Positions 35,414 to 45,518 of a stretch of DNA of 64,000 nucleotides are shown one piece after another. The stretch is from Carallia brachiata (Eukaryota; Streptophyta; Magnoliopsida; Malpighiales; Rhizophoraceae), in NCBI GenBank assembly GCA_021464245.1, contig JADCRB010000016.1:12334647-12398646 (forward strand), given 5' to 3'. Made by a program: the position numbers and the translations under genes. Every line of letters begins with the position of its first letter. Within the stretch, counting starts at the first letter, position 1. Below the pieces are notes generated by a model. The model did no database searches. It was not told the DNA's origin and saw only the letters and a program-made list of their open reading frames with translations.

Positions 35414-35862
35414 CTCATCTGCCAAACTTAGTGCAAATGAAATTTAAAACCAGAATATGCAATATGTATTAATACCAATATGTCATGCATCAATGACCAT
35501 CCTACAACAAACATGTTAAATCAATGACCTAAATGATATAAATAACTTGCCAAACAAAATAAGGTCCCTGCAAAATCTTTGAAAATAAATGTCCCTAAAA
35601 AGCACTCATGACACCATTATTGACCTTCTTGTTGTTGTTGAATACTATCAATAAGTGTTTTAGCATGCTTGACCATCATATAAAAATAGCTCCAGAAAAT
35701 CACCAAAAGAAAATAAAATGCAAAACTACAGCACTTCAGGAAAACAAAATTTGACAAATAGAATGTAACTGAATGTGAGCATTCTAGTGTAGGTGCACAA
35801 TATCTTTGACTCATGATCAACATAAATCCCGTATCAATAGTAATGAAGCTCAACATGCCTAC

Positions 35863-36076
35863 TTTTAAGATGTCATATGTGAATTGTTATGCTAAAATAT
35901 CCTACATTGTAAAAAAAAAAAAAAAGGAAGAGTAAGCAATTTATAAGCGATAAGGACTCATATTCCCAATACCTTAAGATTTTGGATTAAGATGTGATGT
36001 CAAGTCCACTGGTATGTTACTTACTTGGACTCTATTTAGATTTTTCCTTGGTTTTGGGCTCTTGCGTTTTTCAACA
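35863..36076 (+). repeat. TRIM 5' LTR
   Basis: The left LTR of the TRIM ends TTTTTCAACA directly before the primer-binding site. It contains a 14-bp poly-A insertion not present in the right LTR. Confidence 0.82.
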
Positions 36077-36306
36077 AGTGGTATCAGAGCCTGACTTAGC
36101 AAGAGACGAGTATAATGATGCACATTAGTTCTTATGAATGCTACCCTCGCATAACCCAGTTTGATTCTTGAAGTATTTGACAGTAGACTCTAGATTAAGG
36201 CTCAACAAGACTTTGCTCGCTATTAAGCTATTGGGCTTGATAGAGTGGTGCATATTTAAGGAGAGTAGGCCCCCGATGTGGAGAAACTCACACTTGAGGA
36301 GGAAAT

Positions 36307-36519
36307 TGTTAGGATGTTATGTGTGAGTTGTTGTGCAAAAATATTTCACATCAGAAAAGAGAGAGAAGAGCAAGCAACTTATAAATGATAAGAACTCATA
36401 TTTTTAATACCTTAAGGTTTTGGGTTAAGATATAGCGTCAACTCATTTGTATGTTACTTATTCGGATCCTACTTAGATTTCTTCCCAATTTTGAGCTCTC
36501 GCGTTTCTTTACACCAACA
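36307..36519 (+). repeat. TRIM 3' LTR
   Basis: The right LTR has canonical TG...CA ends (TGTTAGGATG ... ACCAACA) and is preceded by a polypurine tract. Confidence 0.82.
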
Positions 36520-37690
36520 ATAAAGAGATTTTAATTAATGATTAATAAAAGTGATCATCATATTTAAAAACAAAAATCAAGTATAAAGACACATAAGAAA
36601 TACACACAAAGGAAATGTATTCAAGGTATTTAACACAGGTGCTGAGCATCGTTGACGTGAATTCTGCATCCAGTAGTTACGAAATTCAGCAAGCTTTCAA
36701 TGAAAAGTTTCAATTAATTGTTAATAAAAGAGTACAGCATATCTCAAAAATTAAGTACCGAGTAACATAAGAAGATGCGCAATAAAAAACTATGTGACTA
36801 TTTAATACAAGACCACAAACACAGGACAGTATGACAGTGACATTGGATAAACATCCCATCCAGCATTGTCCGACAACCAAATCAGACGAAAATACACAGG
36901 CGCGTATCTACATATACCTGATGCTAATAAAATTACGATGAGATACGAGAGCAAAGGAAAAAGATAATTTAGGGTATAAAAAAGAGTTGATGCTATCCTT
37001 AGGGAACAGAAAAACAAAAGTGGAAACCATATGTAATTGGAACAAATGTCAATGGCTAACAAGGCAAGGTCGTCTTCAGGTATCGACCATTGTAGTAAAT
37101 GCTTTTCATCTACTGAAATGGCGGACACAACGCAAACTAACCACAATTATATCTTATGTAGCTTTCTTAAAAAAAAAACAAAAAAAAAAAAAAAAAAAAC
37201 AAAACTTATCTTCAGCCATATGTTACATGACCAATTGTATCGTTGGTCCTTGTACATGAGGCAAGATAATTTCAGCAGCCCCTTTTAGTGAATATCTACT
37301 TGGGTTTGTATGGCTGCAAAATGAGTAAATACCCTCATAAATGTAAAGCAGAAATTATAATATAGTCATTATGAAAATTTTTTAGTTTGGAGGGGGAAAA
37401 AACTATGAAAATTTGGATGGAAGAAATCCGCACTATCGCTTTTTACACAAACGTCTAAAAAAAAAGGACATAGAGCAGAACCCAAAAGTACCAAAAAAAG
37501 AGTTCATATCCAAATAAATCACGACTTAGGACAAAAATAACTGAATATGAGATAACTGGGAAGTACTTGCTCCTATCAGCCAGTCATTATTTCTTTTATA
37601 TATTTTCTAGATTTTATTATAGAATCTTCATAGTTCTATAATTAATTCAAGAGAGAGAGAGCAAAACTAAAAGAAACTTTTGATATTCCC
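36520..37690. other. tandem-repeat remnant and AT-rich intergenic sequence
   Basis: Units of about 190-200 bp near 36520-36735 and 36735-36960 share, on the minus strand, a TTGGATG..CAATGTCA-like head and a CTTATGT-ACTT-ATTTTTG tail. A third related block lies at 35760-35862, on the other side of the TRIM. Minus-strand frames at 36802-37146 and 35617-35856 are hydrophobic and repeat one another, but I cannot name a family. A poly-A tract (37170-37199) and plain AT-rich sequence follow. Confidence 0.5.
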
Positions 37691-37853
37691 AACATCAAGA
37701 AACACAGTTAATATCCAATAAATTCAGAAATTAAGAAAAAAAAAAAAGAAAAAGGAAACCTCAAAAGAAAAAGACACACTACATTACAGTAAAGAAAATC
37801 GTTTGGACCGGTTGACTGCTAATTTTCTTTCTGTACATATCTTAGAAATTTCG
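37691..37853. repeat. dispersed repeat shared with 18974-19127
   Basis: Direct-orientation match to 18974-19127. It lies about 390 bp beyond the stop codon of the F-box gene and may overlap its 3' untranslated region. Confidence 0.75.
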
Positions 37854-38237
37854 TCAATAAAGTTTAGAATCATCCACAAGTATGCATGCGAATTTTCACG
37901 GCCATTAAAACTATATTACCCTTCATCGTGGTCAATTGGTTAATAAACTGGTCAGCACTAAAGCTTCCTTGCCAAAAGGAATTTTTCTTTCCAACCATCA
38001 GTCGTTTTTGAATCCGTTCAAGAACCATCCCGAAGGCTTATCTCTTGGAATAGCTGACAATCATGAGCAAGCCTAGATAATTCTTCGGCCCGTCCACCCT
38101 CCTCACACTCATACAATCCCTAACAGCTTTTTGGACACATATTGGTACGCTTTCGGCTGAATGATAACTCAGTTTCAGCAAAATTAATTTGCTGCGCGAA
38201 TGCACCTTTGTAACAAGAAAGTAACGCCTTGAGCTGA

Positions 38238-40277
38238 TTAGATGCAGAAACAAACACTCTCATGAACATGAGCCTTTGCAAATTCAATTAGCTTAATTGA
38301 GAGTTTGCAACCCAAGGTAAAGAAGTTCCCAACATAAACTCCCATTTTATTTAACCGAAACGCATAAAGGATTGCTCCTAGGCCTTCAGACTTTGGAACA
38401 ACGAGCTTAAGCGCACTATTTCTCAACTGTAGCTTGGCTTCCTTTTCTACAAACATGCCGAAGTGGAGTTTGATGCCCCAATAATACATCGTGGTTTCTT
38501 TGCCTTCTCCCATATCAAACTCAGGGTCCTTCCCGCCTTCTTTTGCTACAATATGCATAAGAGGATGCGTTGTATGATGTTCGTCTCTCCAGACCTGTAG
38601 TCCATCTTCATCAACACCAGGCAGGTAAATTTCTACATAAAGAGCAACATCATCCTCTGTGATGTGTGCTCTTGGACCATTGGTGATGAGTGAGTTCCAG
38701 CCTGCTGGTTGAGGTTGTTGTTGGACTGCTGCAATGCACTCTGGATGTTCTATTTCACAAAGACAAAGTATGCATCAATAATATGAACACTAGGAAAGAA
38801 AAATAACATAGACAAAAATCTAGGATCCTGCTTTATATCGATAAAAAAATTCTAAATACTTAGTAAAATGTGTGACCAAGAGTGGTAATCACAAATCATA
38901 TGCAAAAATAAAATTAGATCAATATGTTTACAATTAGATTTATTATGCATTCATCAATGAGTAATGACATAAGTATATATGTCAAAACGTGTTCAAGTGC
39001 TATTCTGAAAAGCCCACAGGAAAAAAAAAAAAAAAAAAAAGGGCTTAGATGAAGGGGGAAAAGAAAATCAAAACCTATGGGTGAAGGTGAAGCAAGACTT
39101 TCTCCATATACAACTCCACAAAATTGCTGGGACCTGCAGAGAGACTTGATTTTTCGGTATGTCTTATGAGTTAGATTATATGTCACTAAATCTTGACATC
39201 CCATATGATCGATAAGGGCCAGAATTTCTTTGTCCTGGGACATATATATGGGCTGAAAATTCTGAAAATTAGTCACTGACATCCAACGTTCCCAAGATTC
39301 TTTTGCCCCATATTCCTTCATCACCCATATCTCTGTGTTGGCGCTGCCATAGGTATCTCTAAAATACGCGCAAAGGCATCCATTCAAAATTGTCAAGAGC
39401 AGGGGAGCACCTTGATCTATCTTAGCAATTTCATCTGCAAGCGGAAAGTCCCAAAACTTTTCCTTTGCTAAATCAAAGCCACAATTCCATTGACTACTAT
39501 AATTTGGCCTTGTGGATTAACTCCAGCCGTCTTTCTTGTGAGCCAATGCAAGGCTCCATTCAAAGGGGTTTGAACCGAACGGAAACTTGTTTCCAAAATA
39601 CAATCCGGAAAATCACATGCCAAAACTCTCCAAGTGTTTGCTTGTAGGGAATATACCTGAAACTGCCTCACCTTAATGTAGCGGGAGTGCACCCGGGCAA
39701 GCACTTTGTAATCACCACTCGAAACATCATGACCGAAACCACAAACTCGATATTCCTCCATCTCATCAGGCAGGTACAAGATAAAAGGACATGGAGGCAG
39801 TTTCTTGTAAAATCGGGTCAATGGGCACCAAAGGATAGTTGGATTGCTCACACCGTCTCGGTCAATCGAAAAACATACGAGGCCATTGCAAGAGCCAATA
39901 ATATGTAGGTTGCAGCCTTGGCAAAAACCAAGATTATCCGGAATTTGGGTCGGTGAAGACAACAGGTACCAACTCTTCGAATTCCCTGTGGTGGGGAGAC
40001 CGACACAGGTTTTTGCAACCTCGTAATCTCCTGTCTTGATTAATGTTTCCGGGTTTAGTGATGGAAGAAAAACATACTCAGTCATCGCCAGTCCGCTCAG
40101 GGGCCAGATAAGGATTCGATTATTTAGACCCAGAAGCTCCTGTCTGTGGAAAACGCAGTTGATCAAGGGAATCCAAGATTTGCATGTGAATGCGAAGCGT
40201 ACGAGAGCTTTGGTTGGTAATCTTGAAAGGATATCTATTTCTATATCCCTGGGGAAGGAGGCCGCTACGGCAGTCAT
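38238..40277 (-). CDS. F-box / F-box-associated protein with C-terminal HSP20-like domain (one frameshift)
   Basis: Two exons. Exon 1 (40277-39075) encodes an F-box at residues about 8-50 (FPRDIEIDILSRLPTKALVR ... CKSWIPLI), then an F-box-associated region with the hallmark LHIIGSCNGLVCF and repeats up to KSLCRSQQFCGVVYG. Intron 38750-39074 (GT...AG, phase 1) joins SPSPI to EHPECIAAVQQQPQP. Exon 2 reads DDVALYVEIYLPGVDEDGLQ ... LQLRNSALKLVVPK, the pattern of an alpha-crystallin/HSP20 domain, and stops at 38238. Total is about 570 residues. F-box proteins are substrate adaptors of SCF ubiquitin ligases; the fused domain could bind clients (inference). One base is missing in the A-run near 39475, so the frame stops at 39468 and resumes in +1 (LAKEKFWDFPLADEIAK). 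Either the gene is freshly broken or the base is an assembly error. The ATG at 40277 is chosen because the F-box follows directly. Confidence 0.8.
38750..39074 (-). other. intron of the F-box gene
   Basis: The donor ATAG|GTTTTG and acceptor GAAATAG|AACATCC (minus strand) give a 325-base intron. Joining splits a GAA codon in phase 1 and keeps the frame open for 170 further codons. The intron contains a poly-T tract, a normal splicing aid in plants. Confidence 0.75.
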
Positions 40278-40470
40278 AGTTCGGAGAGCGTGGTGTGATC
40301 CTCCGGTGGTGGCGACGGCCGCCTGTTAGGGTTTGCATCAAATCAAGAAAATTTGGGTCGAGGAGATCAGAAATTTTAGAGAGAAGGGAAATACTTTAGA
40401 GAGACTTTGATTCTTTTCCGTTGTGTTATTCTTTCTGTTAGAGACGTTTATATGGATGACTTACTACAAC
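40278..40470 (-). promoter_or_regulatory. F-box gene 5' UTR, TATA-like box and upstream AUG
   Basis: On the minus strand CATATAAAC near 40455 is a plausible TATA box, followed by a CT-rich leader (TCTCTCTAAAG, TTCCCTTCTCTC). An ATG at 40338, 61 bases before the F-box ATG, opens a different frame that runs past 40277 to 40120. It is an overlapping upstream ORF that could reduce translation of the main frame. Confidence 0.5.
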
Positions 40471-42881
40471 TTGACGTCCGTTTGAAAAGTGGACGGAAAT
40501 TACTAACATGGCTTTAACAGAATTCCTAATGCCCAATCAATGATTGCCAACTGGATACTTATTCTGTTTTTTTTTAGTACACCCGTGCCCTTCTTTTTAG
40601 ATTCGGTAGTCCAATCGTGAAAAAAAAAAAAAAAAAAGTGAAAGAAATTTGAAGTTCGAAATTTAAAATATTTGTCGTAAGTAATTTATTAATTAAATTT
40701 ATTAACATCCTTAACAGACTCAACAGTAACAACCTCCCTATCTATAGAAACAATTTGCCCAGCTCCCTAACACAGCGGTGGCTATGCTCCTACTTCTCCA
40801 CCCCTTTACTCTACTTCACTCACAAACCCTATTTCGGTTTTCTTGTTGCGTGCTTTTCCTTATGTCCTTACCGAAGGAGAAAAAAATTGGCTCTGACCTA
40901 AAACGTTTTACACCCAACAAAATGGTTCGGGTTACTTTGTAATTTTTGTATATATACTATATAACTAGTTTTTGTGAATTGTTTTATTTATGTGATAATA
41001 AGAGGAGGCTTGTAACAAATATGACGAGGCTACTTGTCCTTGCCCCTACACTTCATGATACATGTATGCATTGCATCTGTGCCAAATTATGTCTGACAAA
41101 CTATTACTCACTGAATTTGAGAACCATTAACCACCTAGGAACATGTGATTTATATATCAAGACTCCTTGACAGGCCTTCTACAATTGAGGATTGCAGTCT
41201 CTGATCAGGCAAAAATGCATGTTCGTACAAAGGAGGCAGAAGAACTATGAAAACAGGTCCACCATATAATTTTAGTAGTCCGTTCATGAAGCATGATCTG
41301 GAGAAAAATAAAAAAAAACAAAAAAAAAAAACGCACCCTTTGAAATAAGGGAAAAAAAACAAAACAAAATGGAATTGAATTCGAAAAAAGATTATGATAT
41401 AATCTGCTTCTGAGAAAAGAAAAAAAAATTAAAGGGATAACCAGAGCCTTAGAGCCTGAGGGCCTAAATTAATTAGCACGTAAAACTTGGGGGAAAAAAT
41501 AATAGGTATATATATATATATTCTGAAGTTGAGAAAAAATTTTAATCTTTCTCTTTCTGGGGCAATTCTTCGTAAATTTGTAAATTTAAAAGAATATTAA
41601 AATATTTATAATTATGAAAGTTAAGATTCAAAGTTAATATGAATCTAATTATACTCACATAAGAATTCTCTTGATTTATATATTTTTACTTTGACTATAG
41701 TTAAATTTCTATAACTATAAATCTTATAATAATGTAAAATAAAAAAAAAACTATTTCACAAATCCTAAATTTTTAGAAAAGAAAAAAGATTAAAAAATCT
41801 CTCAAATTTATCTATAATTTTTTCCTCAAAAGAAAAAAAAAAACTACTTCTAAATTTGTTATCCTAAAAAGGAAAAAAAAGTTCTTTTTATTTTCTGAAA
41901 TAAATTGTTAAAAAAAATCCTAAAAAATAATACTCAAAATTTATAATTTTTTTATTTTTTTCTTTTAAATAAAATAAAGTAAAATAAATTTTTAAAAATA
42001 TATAATTAAATCTACGTATTATGTCAGTCTATTACTAGTATATATTTATAAAATCAAAACTAAAAGAAAATTAATTAGGATCCATGCATAGATTCCTACA
42101 AGTCCTGCCTATGCTTTAGTTTTTGATTATGCACCAAACGGTAATTTTGTTGATACATCCTGTCACAAGAACCTAGCAATTGCTAATGACATTTGAGACT
42201 GCAGTAGCTATATGATTATTAACTCAACCGGCAATGACTAATATGCTATTCCCTAATCTTGTTGCTTCTGAAATGGCCAGGTTAGCATATTCTGTTACAT
42301 TTCTCTCCAGTTTCTGATTTTCATTGACAGGCTAAACCAGCCATGATTTTGGCCACTTGTGACCTTACCTCCTACATTTAAGGAAAACCATGTTTCAAGA
42401 GCTTTGATTCTGCAAATAAACTGTGGATTAGAACATTGTAATATTTACAGGCCACAGAGAGAAATCAATATCGAGTTGATTTCAACAGTAATCGGTCCAA
42501 TTATCCTCCCACGATTGGAAATTCCCTAATGCTCTGTGCGTTGGGTACTGCCAATGCCGCATTGGCTTGGGATAGTTAAAAGCACTGGACTTCAAGACAA
42601 TTGTGAATGCCACACAACATTATAGGCTGCCAAGACTTGTAATTTGCATGTTGGATGAGCAAAGGTCAGCAGAAGCCAGCAAGGGGGTTTCAACCACAGT
42701 AATACATAAAAAAAAAATGTTTTAAGCAAGGTAAGACCCACAATTCCTTCTATGCAGGTTATCATGTTGTTCTTGTACATATCCAGTAGAATCAGCCTAA
42801 TTTCATCAGTAATTAACAGCCGGATCTAATTGCGATGATCATGACCATATTCAGACTCATTAGTATACAAGAAAGCATTAC
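40471..42881. other. AT-rich intergenic sequence
   Basis: No gene is recognised. 41380-42060 is extremely AT-rich. On the minus strand, 42450-42570 contains the open stretch RHWQYPTHRALGNFQSWEDN, which reads like protein, but I cannot place it in a family. It does not match the DCL4 segments expected after exon 11. Confidence 0.45.
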
Positions 42882-43073
42882 CTTTCTTGTCTGGAACTTC
42901 TGGAGAATGATGTTCATGGTCGTACATAACATACTCTTCTGCCCGGAGTGAACTCCCACAAGAAAATCACGCCTCCAAGATGTTAAGAATTTAAGACTTT
43001 GCAGTATGCTTGTTAAGGATCTTGCAGTAACAATCCCATTTACAAAAGCTATACATTTCATATTTGGCTGTAC
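42882..43073 (-). pseudogene. DCL4: DCL4 relic exon 11 (start of helicase C domain)
   Basis: 192 bases read VQPNMKCIAFVNGIVTARSL to DFLVGVHSGQKSM and MNIILQKFQTRK, with sites TATCAAG and GTAATGC. The family continues with LNLLVATKVGEEGLDIQ, which I could not find further down, so the relic ends here. Confidence 0.85.
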
Positions 43074-43386
43074 CTTGATAAAGAAAAAAAGCACGAGACT
43101 TTATAGAGGATACTCTAACCATGTCTCGTTAATTTTTTTCTGCCATCACTCATCTGACAAAAAACTCAACTAAAACAGAGCATGAGACAGAAAAAAAACA
43201 AGAACAAAATTCTGGATGGAAGTAGCTGCGTGCCCCACATTTCCCAGTAAAAAGTTGAAAGAAAAAGTGAGAACAGCTAAATGAACAAAAAGATGTAATG
43301 TAGCAAAGAGCTAATTATGTGAATTCCCCAGAAACAAGTTTAACATAATTTTCGGGAGAGAAAACATTCAGCACTCTGTTGCAAAC

Positions 43387-43482
43387 CGAAGTTTGAAAGA
43401 ATTCCGATAAGGCGTAAAAGCTTTATTGAGAAAATGGCTCCTTTAAAGCCTCTACATGTGATATGTTCACATGAAATGCCAT
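43387..43482 (-). pseudogene. DCL4: DCL4 relic exon 10, frameshifted
   Basis: It enters in phase 1 (completing Asp) with GISCEHIT, switches frame through VEALKEPFS, and returns to IKLLRLIGILSNF. Acceptor CCTGTAG and donor CGGTTTGC. The donor edge is uncertain by one or two bases. Confidence 0.75.
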
Positions 43483-43890
43483 CTACAGGAAATCGAAAAG
43501 AAGATCCATCTTAAATAGAAAGAAAGCCAATGCATCAATAGTCAATTTTGTTTTCCACAATAAATGAATTATTGGATATTTACAAATCATATTTCCATTT
43601 TCGTATGATGAATCTGCTACCGGATATTTAAGGAAAATCACATAATTCTAGATGTTTTTGTATTTCACAGCCCAAGACCACAGATGGTTCTTGATTATGG
43701 TCTGATTATGTTCTTAATTCATTGACCCAGGAAAAAGATATTGCTGCTTTCATATCAACAAGCTGCACTAAAGTTTTGATATGTACAAGGAACAAATACA
43801 AGCAGTTTCTTGAATAGAAAAATGGCATCAATTGTAACATTTATTCTTGGAAATTTGTTATGGGGAAAACCGAAAACTCCATCATATTAT

Positions 43891-43930
<40 letters not shown>
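43891..43930. repeat. (AT)20 microsatellite
   Basis: An uninterrupted AT dinucleotide run within intron 9 of the DCL4 relic. Confidence 0.95.
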
Positions 43931-43932
<2 letters not shown>

Positions 43933-44024
43933 CAGCAGTCAGTTTGATGATGTTTTGAGTGACATCCATATGGCAAGCAGAAATAATAGGCTTCAATAAA
44001 ATTTCTACTCATGCATTTCTCTAC

Positions 44025-44148
44025 CTCTTGTGCAGCCATCTGAGACGACGTGTGCAGCCTAGGCTAGAAATGTGTCACGAATAGCTCCTTCTGCTCCAAT
44101 TGATTTATCCCGTTCGGGATCATCACCGCTCAGAAGAATTTGACAGGC
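44025..44148 (-). pseudogene. DCL4: DCL4 relic exon 9
   Basis: 124 bases read ACQILLSGDDPERDKSIGAE then GAIRDTFLA, a TAG where the family has Gln, then AAHVVSDGCTR. Acceptor CTGAAG and donor GTAGAG. Between exons 8 and 9, minus-strand 44240-44340 has an open stretch (NRAPFLDNPEWPNKLMIWEP) that I could not identify. Confidence 0.8.
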
Positions 44149-45065
44149 CTTCAGAGAAGTCAAAGTATCAAAATCTTGCCATCAAAGGATAGACAATGAA
44201 GTAAAAACTTTGCATTAAAGTTTTACATTAAAAAACTGCCCGCAAATGTTACTCTGCTTTGGCTCCCAAATCATCAACTTGTTAGGCCACTCGGGATTAT
44301 CAAGGAATGGAGCCCTGTTTCTACGGATTGCAATCAGCAACCTAGAAAGCATTTGTTAAACTCTTATAATTTACCTGATAGATAGATCCATATAGCAAGG
44401 TCAAGTCCCATGGTCTCAAGGACAGACACTGCACAATAGTGGCTCATGTTTCTAGACTAGTGAAGTAAACCAGCACTTCATTATAGTTTTGTCACAATAT
44501 AACACAAAAAGGGTAATGAGATTGGCCAAATAAGCCTTGTATAGTCTTCGCGATAAAAAATATGAATATCAGTTACCAAAATCTACGATATGGAACTTTC
44601 ACAGAAAAACTGAAACATGGAGTAAGGGCAAAGTTGGCCACAATACGGAGAATGATTAACTAACTAGAATTATAAGGCCCACCACACGGAGACCTGGTCA
44701 TCAAATGTCTCTATGAAGTCCTTGCATAACAACAATGACCTACCAACAAAGTCTTCAATGTAAATCGCCACTTCTTGTACAATCTCAAACCTTCAAATGC
44801 CAATCACCATTTGACTTGCTTGTGCACAAATAACGTCCAATCCACTTGGCCATATTTTGGGTACTTAGGACAACTGGAATGATCAGCTCTATTACAAAAA
44901 ATTTTGCAAAATACTTCAGTTACGGAGATCAGAAAGGATTTGCAAGGATAGAGATCTCAACTTCAAAAAAATATATATAAATACTCAAGCAAACGAATGG
45001 ATTAAAGCTAGGGAGTTTTTTTTTTTTTTTTTTAAGCACCTTAGTTGGACAAAAAAACAACTTAC

Positions 45066-45194
45066 TTGTAATGCTCCCCAAACGCCAAGATTCTCCAACC
45101 AAGCTATCATATTAGCATGCATTTTCCTAAGAAGTCTTTAGGAGCTTCGAATGCCTCGCAGGTCATCTACTTTCTTTCCAAGTTCTGATATACA
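45066..45194 (-). pseudogene. DCL4: DCL4 relic exon 8
   Basis: 129 bases read CISELGKKVDDLRGIRSS, a TAA stop, then RLLRKMHANMIAWLENLGVW and GALQ, with sites GAGTGCAG and GTAAGT. It lies on the other side of the Copia from exon 7, and phases agree. Confidence 0.82.
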
Positions 45195-45284
45195 CTGCAC
45201 TCATCAAGAAAGGAAAACACGCAGATCCAGTTTCAACAAAGAGACATACACGGAAAAGGCTCAAAAAAAAAACAAGCAATATTA

Positions 45285-45518
45285 TGTTGGCGCGAGCTGC
45301 AAGTTTGATTTTTTTTGGAGACTTATTCTTAATTTGGAGATATGTACGGCTAGCATTGATAGGATCCCATGATTGTAGGAGTAGTTATTATCAGCTATCT
45401 TTTTTTTCCTTTTCTAATTTCGGTAAAATTACCTATATAACAACAAGTCTGTAACTAGCATCATATCGTTGAATGAAAACATAAGTTATGCCAATTTTCA
45501 AAATTTTTCTATTCATCA
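45285..45518 (+). repeat. Copia 5' LTR and primer-binding site
   Basis: TGTTGGCGCGAGCTGC ... TTCATCA is followed directly by TGGTATCAGAGC (45519-45530), the Met-tRNA primer site. A TATA box (CCTATATAAC) lies near 45432. Confidence 0.93.

Larger units (their letters stand above)
35863..36519 (+). mobile_element. TRIM retrotransposon (two LTRs, no coding)
   Basis: Two direct repeats (35863-36076 and 36307-36519, about 214 and 213 bp) share AAGCAA-TTATAA-GATAAG-ACTCATA, AATACCTTAAG-TTTTGG and TATGTTACTTA blocks. They flank 230 bp without a reading frame. The left LTR is followed after two bases by TGGTATCAGAGCC (36079-36091), a Met-tRNA primer-binding site. A purine-rich GAGGAGGAAAT precedes the right LTR, which begins TGTTAGGATG and ends CAACA. 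The left LTR start is mutated (TTTTAAG). I found no clear target duplication. Confidence 0.85.

Noticed and set aside
36802..37146. 114-codon minus-strand hydrophobic frame
   Set aside because: Its C-terminal part repeats neighbouring tandem units and no family is recognised; recorded as repeat rather than gene.
41150..41362. minus-strand frame ending GGPVFIVLLPPLYEHAFLPD
   Set aside because: Tested as a possible downstream DCL4 exon but does not match any DCL4 segment I know; starts in a poly-A derived Phe run.
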